Shown here: in pieces, positions 23,281-33,961 of the stretch
Position numbering within the stretch: position 1 is the stretch's first letter
Layout: every line of letters starts with the position of its first letter
Assembly: GCA_027946365.1 (NCBI GenBank)
Contig: JAPEUQ010000023.1
Location: 248,001-312,000 of the forward strand
Length of the DNA stretch: 64,000 nt
From: Kalmusia sp. IMI 367209
Taxonomy: Eukaryota > Ascomycota > Dothideomycetes > Pleosporales > Didymosphaeriaceae
Direction: 5' to 3'
The notes under the pieces: generated by a model
Database searches by the model: none
The model's input: only the letters and a program-made list of their open reading frames with translations
What the model was told of the DNA's origin: nothing
Made by a program: the position numbers and the translations under genes

Positions 23281-26080
23281 TCAGCTTCCTAACTCTGCAT
23301 GCTCCGTCCGCCATTGGTTGAGAACCTTAAGTAAAAACTCTGTGCTGGGATGATGAGGGCCAAAGACGCGTTGGCATAGCTGGAAGCACTTTTCCAACAT
23401 CAGAATAGCTTCCTCGTTCCGGCTTTGAAGATATAAAGAATAGGCTCGGTTGTTCATGCCAGTCAGCGTCTGTGGATGCTCTTCGCCGAAAGCTCGTTTT
23501 AACTTCTCTATCACTTGCAGCTGGAGCTCTTCAACCTCTTTCCACCTGCCTTGTTTGGTATACGTTACCGCTAGGTTGTTTATGCTAACCACTGTCTTGG
23601 GATGCTCTTCGCCGAACACTAGTTTTTTCTTCTCTATCACTTGCAGCTGGAGCTCTTCAGCCTCCTTCCACCTACCTTGATTGCTAAACACTAATGCTAG
23701 GTTGTTCATGCTAGTCAGCGTGTTTCTGTGCTCTTCGCCGTGTGATCGCTTTGTCTTCTCCAATACTTGTAGCTCGAGCTCTTCTGCCTCTTCCCACCTG
23801 TCTTGATCTCCATACACTATCGCTAGATCGTTCATGCAGGCCAGAGTTCCTGGATGCTCTTCGCCAAGCACCCTCTTCCTCCTCTCCATAAATTTTGTGT
23901 AAGCCATTTCCGCGTCCTCGTATCTTCTGTCACTTTGCGTGCATTTTCCGAATTTCCAGAGTAAATCTGTCTTCTCATTGCTTAAGTCTTCTTCGAAGTC
24001 TGATTCTAACACGTACTTGGCGTGCGGCAAGTACATCCTCCATACGCTCCTATTCGCGTGGTCATCGTTTGGAAACACCTCTGTCAGGCGCTGTAAAACT
24101 TTGGCAGACCACTTTCCTAGAACGCCTTCCGTCCGCATCCAGCTCCTGGTCGCTAGATGTACGAGCCGGTGAAGATCTAAGAGCTGACCTGTTTTATGCC
24201 TAGTCACAAACGAGTAGGCGCTTAGCGTTCCTATAGCATCTACAGCCTGTTTCACTGATGCGGCTGGCGGAAGCAATGGTTGCGGAATATCCTTCGCAGC
24301 GACGCACGACATGAATGACAGATACTCTGCCGCCAATGGGTAGCGCGTCCGAATCTGCTCGAATGAAATAAGCCATGTGGTTGCAATTGGGTTCTTGATA
24401 TCTGCATATCGTCCTTCGTCCTCAAATTCCTCACTAAGGACATTGATGATGTTCTCCTCGGTGTCGTCAAGAAGCATTGCATACTCAGATAAACTGATGT
24501 CGTTCTCATTTATATATGCAGCCGCTTGAATGATGGCAAGTGGGAGGCGGGTAAGTTTAAGGAGCAAGTCTGTCGCAGCCTGGTCCTCCACTAACAGATT
24601 GTGGTTGATCAAAGACTTCTGAAGCAAGCCTTTTGCGTCAGCATCGGTCATTTCGCTAACGAAGACTACATTCTTGCCAGCTAGCTTCGTCGCTGCTTTT
24701 CGACTTCGGGTCGTGAATAGGATAGATCCATATTTGCTTTTTGGTAAAAGGTCGATTTGACGGCCAGAGCCAGCTATGCCACTCGCTTTCTCGGTCCATA
24801 TGTCGATGTCGTCGGCATTGTCAAACACCAAAAGCCATCTTCCAGAGCTTTCTAGACTAAGTTTGCGTTGGACGAGCTTTTGCACTTCTGACTGTTGCTG
24901 CTCGACATTGGGGATTTGTAGCTGCTGACCAACCTCTAGATACGTTTCTAGCATGGTCTCAACGTTCGTCACTGGAATCCAAAACACTGCACAATCAGCG
25001 TATTTCTCCCGCCATCGGTGGGCAAATTCAAGTGCGATCTGCGTCTTCCCCACGCCGCCAAGGCCGGTAATCGCCACCCTCTCGCACCGACTTTCGTTCG
25101 CAAGTAAAGTGCCAATCTGTACCATCTCCCGAGCGCTGTCAATAAATTGTGTATTTCTCTGGAATGGTACGATCCATAGTGCCTTTTCGCGGTGGGGAGG
25201 AGGGACACGGGAAGTGTGAGAAGGTGTCCCTGGTCCTGCTGTAATTGACACATGCCGTCAGCTAGTGTTCATTTGCACATTTCGCTGATTCCGACTTGCC
25301 TGCATAGTTGTTGCTGCTTGTCTGTTCTACTTCCAATCCTTTCTGCCGCTTGTAGATCTCCTCTCTTAATCGTAGAGTCGCGTGGGCTTCTCCTTCTCCA
25401 TATATAAGTGGCAAGAATACCCCAAAGATTCCTAGCAAGCAATACACTTTGTCCTCTCTAAGTGTTGTCGTACGTGCAGCTGCCCAACTCATTCGCTCGT
25501 CAATACTGGACTCAGCAAGCCGTTGACCCCTCAACACTTCCACAGGGATTTTAGTCGCTTGATGAATTTCTTACTCTAAAGATACCTTGCTACCTAGTTG
25601 TCTGCCCTCCTTAGAATAGAACTCGACAATAGCTGGCGCTAAGAGCTCCTGTAGCGTCCAGCCTCGCGTGAACCAACGGCTCCGTCGAAACGCTTCCGAC
25701 CATGTAATCCGGAAGGCCTGGACGTCAGGAACCTCCTCTGGCACGGCAACATCCGATAGGTATACATAGCACTTAGTCGCACGCTGGTACCAGCGAAACA
25801 TTGAGTTGATAGCTGTGTTCAACTCATTGTTGGTAGATTTATCAATGCAGCAGGTATCGACCCAGAAGTATTGCAGGTTATCTGCCACCACTCGTTCGCT
25901 ACAAAAGCGAATCTTGTTGTAACCTGTCTTATCTCTGCCTATACCATCCACCAGCTCATCGTATGTAACTTCTTGACCTTCTATCCAGGTATGTGAGAGG
26001 ATGGCGTATGGCGGCGGGTGGTCATCGTCGAAGGAGGTTAGCTCGAAATCGTCGCTGGAGAGGCGCTGTAGAAGGCGCAT
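23281..26080 (-). pseudogene. HET-NB-ARC-TPR (NLR-type) incompatibility protein with one in-frame stop
   Basis: Model: exons 26080-25279 and 25238-23281, joined by a 40-nt intron with a CTGAC branch site that keeps frame; 919 codons if read through. Residues about 1-170 are a HET domain (YAILSHTW, WVDTCCIDK, GWTLQELLAP). A TAA at 25573-25571 (codon 170) breaks the frame, but the HET domain continues in the same frame immediately after it (DERMSWAA, CLLGIFGVFLPLIYGEG). The NB-ARC P-loop GLGGVGKT lies near codons 326-333, followed by a LLVFDNADD Walker B-like stretch. The C-terminus has kinesin-light-chain-type TPRs in 42-residue units. Such proteins trigger heterokaryon incompatibility cell death in fungi. 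CAA to TAA is one C-to-T change. An assembly error remains possible. Confidence 0.85.
23479..23982 (-). repeat. 126-bp tandem repeats encoding TPR units
   Basis: The motif CTCTTCGCC recurs at 23479, 23605, 23731 and 23857, exactly 126 bp apart, marking four 42-codon TPR units in the NLR gene. The two units starting at 23479 and 23605 share long identical stretches, for example around GGAGCTCTTCA. Confidence 0.9.
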
Positions 26081-28030
26081 CTTGGCACCCTCATATTCTC
26101 TACACGCAAGAATCGTTCGTAGGCTATGGCTGCACCGCAGGCATGGTGTCGAGGTGAGGTGGAAGCGTAGAGCATTCTATGCCTTCAACATAGCGACCAG
26201 GCTGAGCGCTCGGGGCTGTGTGATTGCTAGGTTCAGACATGTGCGCGTAGGCCTCGGCGCTAAAGTGTGGCTTGTAGCTCGCCCACTCCACTTTAGTCAG
26301 ACTATCACGTGAGCCAGCATAGGTTGGAGGCTCGGAATTTTTGTCAGTACAAAAGTTCAAGGAATTTATCGTAACGTGTCAGTAATGTGCTGCTTAGTTG
26401 TTATGTCGCTACCGTCTTACCTTCGATCATCCATATCTACCGCAGAGGTGGGAGGAGGATGACATGCCTTTATCCCTGACGCAGGTTCGATTGAAAATCT
26501 TCTCTATATCTCAGGAGAGTTTCCCTTGACATAGACACAGGGCATACCGTGATGATTTATACCATTGCTCATCTTCCGTCGGCCTTTACAAGACATGCAA
26601 GCCTAAGCATCTTAGCCTCCGGAGGCATCGCATGGGTCGAGTCGATGGACACTCATGTATGCGGAAAACAATAAAAGAAATCCAGATCAAGACGGCCGAT
26701 TCCATTCAAACTTAACAACATCTCTAAATCACCTCCAAGACAGCCAGTCTCGCGATGTCATGCTTGGATATAGGCCCACATGCGAGGCGGTGACATTGCG
26801 CCAACCGCCCGAATAGAACGCTAATATCGGCCGCTAGGTGGCTTCTCAGCACACTCTAGATACTCACGCGCCAGCTTCTTGGATAGAGAGGTCTGGATTC
26901 TCTGGACGAGCATGGAGGGCAGTAGGGAGGCGTAGTATAGTAAGCTAGGACTGCCCAAACCTGCCCTATATAAGGATTGTACAATCTAAGAGGCCTTAGG
27001 GACTATACCTAATTTCAAAGTATTTTCAGGCGTCGCGAGATGCGAAGGCGATGTAACGATAGGCAGACCTGATAGGCATTCCAGCAGTAGTAGTGTATGC
27101 GGGTAAGAAGGGCGATAGTCATTCATCAATGTACATTCCACACTGGTCTCTTTTGAGGAAGACAAGGGAGGCGAATCATGAGTAGCTACGCGATGTACAT
27201 GCGGAGGTCTACGTGTTCGGAAGAGAGGTCAGTATCGTCGATCTCACTGCCGATCTGGGAAAGAATAGGAAGGGTAGAAATCGAACTGGTCATGCTATTT
27301 GTAGCAGGGAGTACAGCGTTGACTGTAGACTTGTTCGAAATGATGATTACGTGGAACTTGTAGGGCTGCTTAGCGCAAACTGGAGAACAAACCGGCATAC
27401 GTAAACATAGGCGTCGTAACAAACATAGGGCTGATTAGAATTCGCCGCGCGATCATAAAGCTTTCCCGAAACGATAAGTTGATCCTAAGGGATTATCAAC
27501 AGTGTTCCAGCAAAGGTGTTTTGGTATGTACACACATAAAGTCATTTGTAAACGATACGAGAGGGCAGGGACGCCCAAGTCGAAGTACCCCTCATCTACC
27601 TTGTTATGGAGTGTGTTTTGGTGTATAGGGGAGAATGTTAACTTTAAAATCGGAGCTTGTAGTGAGCACCGGCTTTTATTGCCCACCTTGGAAACTACGG
27701 ATGCGGAGCATGCCCCCAATACATGCTACTTGTGCTTACTACATGCCAACGATTTATGTCGCCATTCTGAGGTATTCCTCTTTCAGAATGTAGGATATCA
27801 GGTGCGTGAATTATTGATAGGAACGGTGAGCTGTGGGACCTGCCAACTTATGCTACGCACGAATGAAGCCAACATTGCAATATAGCGTGCCCAGCGAGCG
27901 AACCCCTTACATTGTACCACAGCCCAATGTAACATAGCTAACAGAGGAATGTAGTACATGCATGTCAAATCATCCCTTTGTGTAACGACTGAGTGGCCCA
28001 GTATTTCTCTACTTATAACACTCGTCTCAG
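26081..28030. other. Gene-free interval left of the TIR element
   Basis: About 1.95 kb. Frames such as 27502-27885 (+) and 27186-27422 (-) are short, Cys-rich by chance and lack family likeness. The GC content appears lower than in genic parts. Nothing further seen. Confidence 0.4.
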
Positions 28031-28221
28031 CACAACAGTGTCGAGGTCCTTGAAAATCTTTTTACTCTTAAATACTACATAATATCTAACACCTATGGCA
28101 GGACAACAGGGGACTAAGGCTGCAGAATGGCTAGTATATAGCACGGTATCACCTTTTGATCAAACGACAACTAGTGCAAGTTTCAATACTTCTACAAAAG
28201 CAGGCCTTAAAGCATGGATTT
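28031..28221 (+). repeat. Left terminal inverted repeat, 191 bp
   Basis: Matches the reverse complement of 30296-30486 at all but 13 positions with no indel. By my count 11 of the 13 differences are transitions. It contains the ATG (28095) and first 42 codons of the ATPase. Confidence 0.88.
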
Positions 28222-30215
28222 ACTGGCACTATCTCCAGAGCGCATTCTGTCCGGATGGAACATTCAAGGGCTTCGCATGGTTCAGAGAACATGTTTCATC
28301 TCTTGATACAGTCCGTTCAAAGGAAGAGATTGATGCCGCTATCCATTCGTAAGTCATTCTTAAGTGCTATCTAATTTCATTCTCATCCATCCTCAAGCAA
28401 TCACTCCTCGCTGATCGCCTGTCGAGTGTATTCAATAACGTTGGCAAGCCTTCTACTGACGTCTACCAGTCTTCTAAACCATAACGACAAATACAGTCTG
28501 GCGCATACAACACAAATCACCAGTTATATCAGAGAAAAGGCAAAAGCGGATGTGCAAGCCGTACTCCCAAAATTGCCCTTGAGAGAACACGATACGGAGC
28601 CTAGCAGCTCAATCTCCTCAGACTCGTTCCACACTACTATTCCAGTAGAAGCTACCCGTCCTTTGAGCCTAGCATACGAGGTAGCAGACACGGTCACCGG
28701 GAAATTGGGCCCTGTGTGTCTATCCGAGCAACTACACGAGGATAGCTCTTCGGATTCTGATAACCAGGACGAAGATCCCGTGGAGAAAACTTCACAATCT
28801 GTGAGCGGGGAATTCGGTGATACGGACTTTTTACTGTCCAGCAATAGCGAAGACGGCGGCGAAAATTTCATGCAGGCCAGCGAAAAGGTCGCCTCAGTTC
28901 AACATGCGCCTTTGATAGACGCAGATGTCATCTCCAGTGATACTCAACATCTTCTTCCACAGTACGGACTTCTTGGATGGCACGTTGAAGCCAGAGATAC
29001 TGAGTCCAAGCTTTTTCTGAACACCAATGTTCCGCTTTCTGTGTTCCTTTGTGGAGTTCAGGGAAGCGGCAAATCTCATACAACGTACTGCATCCTCGAG
29101 AACACACTCGTGCCCTGCCAATATCTCGGAAAGCTCCAAAGTCCACTTTCAGCGCTCGTGTTCAATTACGGTCAATTCAGCGGCGATGGTGCTGGATTTA
29201 ACCTTAGTGAAGCCGCGTTCTTGACTTCCCCCAATCCCGAGTTGCCCGGTGGAGCTCATGTCAAGAGAGTGCATGTCTTAGTTTCGCCCTCGAACTTCGT
29301 GCGAATATCAAAGCTCTACCTAAAACTTCCCAATGTTTCAGTCACGCCATTCAAATTAAACCCTCAGAACCTGGATATCGAAACAATGCTCACGTTGATG
29401 AATGTCAGCGAATCGAATGTAAAACCTCTTTACATGGCGCAAGTCAGGCAGATACTCCGTGAGATGTCCACAGCGGGCGGATCGTTCAATTACGAAGCGT
29501 TTAAGCAGCATCTGAACGAGAAAGAATTCACTTCTGCGCAAGCCAGTATGCTCAAAATGCGTTTGGACCTTCTTGAATCGTTTCTGGATTTGGATAACAG
29601 CTGCTTCGAGCCACAATTCCGCCCTGGTGAGATCACAATTATGGATATGTCCTGCCCCTTTGTCGATGCCAATACGGCGTGTATCCTTTTTAGGATCGGT
29701 CTAATGCGGTACTTGCAATCGGAAGGTACCAGCAAGTTGATTGTATTAGATGAAGCACATAAGGTATTTACTCATTATATCTTTCAAAGTCTGCTCCTTG
29801 AATTAACTTTGTGTAGTACATGCTTAAGGTACCAGGCGCGAAGGCTTTGAACGAAACACTTCTCGATACTATCCGTTTGCAGCGGCACTACGGCGCCCGC
29901 GTGGTCATTTCAACACAAGAACCAACCCTGTTGACAGATCTTATTGCCCTTTGCTCTGTCACAATCATACACCGCTTCTCCAGTCCAAAATGGTTGTCAG
30001 CGATCAAGCGTCATATTCCTACAACTGAAGACGGCGATAGTCTCATGCGGAGAATCGAGAGCTTACGGACAGGAACGGCGATGGTATATTCGCCGAATGC
30101 AGTACTTGGTCATGATGGAAACGATAATTGGATTACAGGCATGAGCAAGATGATCAATGTCAACATAAGGAAGAGGATTACAAGCGATGGTGGACAGTCA
30201 GTACTAGCAGTTTGA
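28095..30215 (+). CDS. P-loop NTPase (HerA/FtsK/VirB4-like) of the TIR element
   Basis: Exons 28095-28348, 28398-29763 and 29817-30215, 672 aa. Walker A GVQGSGKS is at residues 304-311 and Walker B KLIVLDEAHK at about 531-540, interrupted right after by the second intron. A sensor-like VVISTQEPTLL follows, then HRFSSPKWL and the end RKRITSDGGQSVLAV. This order fits the additional-strand ATPases of the HerA/FtsK/VirB4 type; related multi-copy fungal proteins are known only as hypothetical ATPases. A Ser/Asp/Glu-rich region (about 150-230) precedes the ATPase domain. The first intron's acceptor (28397) is a weak CAAG and is the least sure part. Confidence 0.78.
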
Positions 30216-30295
30216 GACAACCGTCTATACAATAGCCTGGCTGGACTTCCAGCGAGGCATGTGGCGTTCTGTCTTGAGTACCGTACAGTGCGAGG

Positions 30296-30486
30296 AAATC
30301 CATGCATTGAGGCCTGCTTTTGTAGAAGTATTGAAACTTGCACTAGTTGTCGTTTGATCAAAAGGTGATACCGTGCTATATACTAGCCATTCTGCAGCCT
30401 TAGTTCCCTGTTGTCCTACCGTAGATGTTAGGTATTATGTAGTAATTAAGAGTAAAAAGATTTTCAAGAACCTCAACATTGCCGTG
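30296..30486 (-). repeat. Right terminal inverted repeat, 191 bp
   Basis: Mirror copy of the left repeat. The position equivalent to the ATPase start codon reads ACG instead of ATG (ATGGCA to ACGGTA), so this end cannot start the same protein. Confidence 0.88.
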
Positions 30487-31140
30487 GCCACCAGACAGCT
30501 CCCATCAGCGATCAAGTATTGTCACCGCCATCTTAAGCCACATTTCGCACACTCTTGCCCCGTCGGCAAAGATCATATGAACGCCTAGCTACAGCGTTCC
30601 GGACCGGGACTTTACCCACATTCGAATAACCTTTTTCCTTCGATTGATGAACGACGATGTCTCAATATACAATAACACCCACTGATACCCCAAATAGACT
30701 CAACAAAGCCCAAGAAGTGTACCATGGGGGTGGGGTTTCATTATATGCTTCCGGCGAAACCAAAAGGAGCAGGGCTATTGGTGATGACAGTACTAGAATC
30801 GTAGCTTCAATAGAAGCGGTATTATCGCTTGAAGGACTCATTTGTGCTCTAATTTATAGATAAAGACGAAAAGATTTGCTACTATAAAGTGATTTATATT
30901 GATTCTCTACACCATACATAGACCGTCCAAGTCCTTAGCGTGGCTAAAATACCTTGGCATCGGCTCTAATGCCGAACGCACGTCACCGGATATGATTTAA
31001 GTCAGTAGCTACGATTGGTGCGTATTGCATGACTCGACAAAAATGTGGAGGCGAGCAACTAGCGTTCTTCCATCCGGGAATGTGCCTGTTGCTTCATCGC
31101 AACCGTCATCTCTCTATGCATGTTCACGAATGGCTTCATC
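30487..31140. other. Interval between TIR element and cluster regulator
   Basis: About 650 bp. One frame (30657-30863, +, 68 aa) begins MSQYTITPTDTPNR but has no partner exon and no clear family. Otherwise nothing seen; promoter of the regulator at 31141 is expected here. Confidence 0.4.
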
Positions 31141-33961
31141 ATGGCACAAAAGCGAGGGCACGAAGACAGTGATCAGGATCATGGACCTCAACCACCGCGC
31201 GCTACGAGAGTCAGAGCTTGTAGGATCACTTTCGATAGCATCGCCCTAAGATTATCCTTTACTGATGCATTCTAGGCGCAGAGTGTAAAAGACACAAGAT
31301 AAAGTGCGAGCCTGTACAAGGCGAGCAGAAGTGCCTAAAATGTTTCCGGGGTGGGCTTGATTGCATCCCCCACAATCCGCTGCAGCGATTGCAGGACGAG
31401 GACGTGTGTAAAGACCCAACTCCCAGGTGATGTTCCTTTATTGGGAAGAAAAACTCGTTCTTCGCTCAGAGGAGACATCTAGACGATCCTTTTTCCTCGT
31501 ACTGGACCCGTACTGACTTCGGTCGTCAAATTCAGGCATTGTGGAAGTCGAACGCTGCAGCAGAATTGGCGCAACTACGATCTGCTGTCAAGCTTCTCCT
31601 TCATCATAACCAGCTACCTGATCTCGCTTCCGTGACAGATAAATCGCCGCCTGCCGCACCAACGAAGGTCGTGAGTCCAGTGAATGCCGCTTCAGAGACC
31701 GGTGTGTGTACCACAATGGTGGTTCCACCTAGTAAGCAATGCCCGGGTACAAAGTATATGGCGCTTTGTAATCGCAGAAGAGGGAAATCCTAATCCTTAG
31801 CTGTGACGCCTATACACGGTTTGCCTAGTCCTTTTTTCTTATTTACACTGACATGATACCGCTCCTTTAGTGGACATGACGCGCGAGAACTCTATTGAAC
31901 CTGAGGTGGATGAAGATTCTACCTTGGTTCCCGCACCAATGAGCAGTCTGTACCACTTGACACGAATACGCAATTTACGTAGTATTCGAGGAGGAACGAA
32001 CGCAAAATCGATTGAGGATGACTTCATTGCTCAAGGCATAATCTCCCAAACCGAGGCTGAAGGTTGGTAACATCTCACCGTGTGTGTACTGGCAGTTTCA
32101 AAATGTATGCTAACTATGGACTCTTATCGCGCAGATCTCTTTTGCCGTTATATGGAAAACATGCAGTAAGTACGGTCCTGGTACAGAGTAGATATGTCTC
32201 AACTCTTCAGTATGGAAGAAGAAGCTATATTTTCTCCTAATTTGGATTACAAAGCCCCTATCTCCATGTCGTAAATCACGCTAACTCTTTATTACCAGCC
32301 AGCTCCTGTGGGCTGGTATCCTCGTCCCTTACGATACCTTCAACGCTGTTCGTCGCCATTCCACACTAATGGCATCTGCAATTTTAGTCGTCGTATCCCT
32401 GTACGTAAAACCCAGATGTGAAGTGGATGTTTCCTAGCCGAGAAAGAACACTGAAAGACCTTGTTCGTCCCTTTAATGCGAAAGGAATCTCTTTAGTTAC
32501 ATGAAAAGGACATGATCAAGGTACCGCATCCCCGTCTTTAATACTTACACTGACTTTAGCCACACTACTGTAGTCATACTCCTGGCAGACAGGAGACATT
32601 GCAGAAATGCTATAACATCTTCGTTTCTCTCACTTATAGTACCTGTCTCTCACGTCTAAACAACCTAGACGATATCCGTGCCCTCTGCTTAGCAGCTTTC
32701 TATTTGCCAAACATGAGCTGGAAACTGTCTGGCATTGCCGTTCGCAATGCCGTGGAGCAAAATCTTCACCAATCCTACAATAAGCTCATGCGCGGGCAAC
32801 CCGATATGCGGCAGCACGTCCAATTGTGGTATGCTCTATACGTATGCGAGCATCAATTTAGCATCGCATACGGACGACCTCCGCTCATCCATGACGATGT
32901 CGCCATTCAAAACATTGAGCGATACCTTGAAAGTCCCCTCACCACGCCTGGGGAGATACGTCTGTGCGCCCAAGTCGCATTGTTCAAGATTCTCACCGAG
33001 GCGTATACGAAATTCGGTAGCGACGCGGAGCAAGCTCTTACCGAAACCGACTTTCAGCAACTGCGGCTTTTCAATTTCGCAATTGAGCAGTGGCGGCTTG
33101 CGTGGCAACCTCGTTCGGTGGACAGTGCATCTATTGGTTCCTATCCATCCAAAGGCATCGGTACGTAGGCTTCATCTCACGGGTTGCGGCCACAGTAGAT
33201 ATGAACATGACCTAAAACTGTGTAACATTCTCCACATATTGATAGCTTACGCTAACTATACGCCCTGGCTTCTAGTTCTCTATTACCACTTCGCGCGGTT
33301 CCAGCTCAATTCGCTGGCTCTACGTGCACTGCCGCCTCCTAGCGCTGCGTCTTCCGAGTCTTTGTCATACGATCGACGGGAGGCGGCGAATATGGCCATC
33401 GTATCAGCTACAAGTACCTTGACCCTTATCTTCGAGGAGCCAGATTTGCGCCGAGCCATGACTGGCGTACCAATATTTACCCACACTATGGTGGCTTTCG
33501 CCGCGACCTTCCTCTTAAAAATGGCCAAAACTTGGGGAGGCGTTGCGCAAGTTGCATCTCCCGAGTGGCCAACGGAACCACTCGGGCTCGGCCTAAACTT
33601 CAACATTGGGCAAGTATTGTCTCTCTCGAAGAGATCTGCGAACCTTTTATCGAGAGTCGCTGAGAGCTTGAATGAGAAACATCTGACCAGGAATATCGTT
33701 CATGGTATCAAGGAGCTTTTGAAACATTTCGAAAACGCTGAAACGCCAGAAAACACGAGTTTAGCGGCCATTCATTCTTCGGGTATAAACGTTTCGCGAT
33801 CCTACGAAACACTTGACGTCTTGAACGGCGTAGATCCTACGATCGACCTCACAAATAATTACAACATGTACGATTTGATAGGATCGTATGGTTTTGGATT
33901 CGATGAGTCTTTTATGGGCCAAGCAGCGTCGGGTCATTTCGACATGTGGCAATCGTCATAG
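31141..33961 (+). CDS. Zn(II)2Cys6 transcription factor, probable cluster regulator, 666 aa
   Basis: Eight exons: 31141-31219, 31276-31403, 31536-31731, 31871-32062, 32135-32165, 32299-32400, 32574-33160 and 33276-33961; all junctions keep phase. The zinc cluster (Cys27, 30, 37, 46, 49, 56; ACAEC, KIKC, KCLKC, LDC) is split by the first intron within Cys27. A leucine-rich helix follows (LQRLQDEDALWKSNAAAELA). The middle region has the fungal TF block LCLAAFYLPNMSWKLSGIAVR and YGRPPLIHDD. The gene ends 6 bp into the tail of the convergent FMN dehydrogenase gene. It heads a group of catabolic genes, so a pathway-specific activator is the natural inference. Confidence 0.88.

Larger units (their letters stand above)
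28031..30486. mobile_element. TIR element carrying a P-loop ATPase
   Basis: A 2,456-bp unit bounded by 191-bp inverted repeats (28031-28221 and 30296-30486) that align without gaps. The only gene inside is the P-loop ATPase whose first exon overlaps the left repeat. No transposase, integrase or tyrosine recombinase frame was found. No target-site duplication is evident at the ends. The architecture is that of a DNA transposon or a derivative of one; classification is open. Confidence 0.75.

Noticed and set aside
27502..27885. 127-codon plus-strand frame
   Set aside because: Composition looks random and there is no recognisable domain; a minus-strand frame covers the same bases.
30657..30863. 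68-codon frame starting MSQYTITP
   Set aside because: A brief likeness to the start of pyridoxamine-phosphate-oxidase-like proteins was considered, but no further exon or motif supports it.
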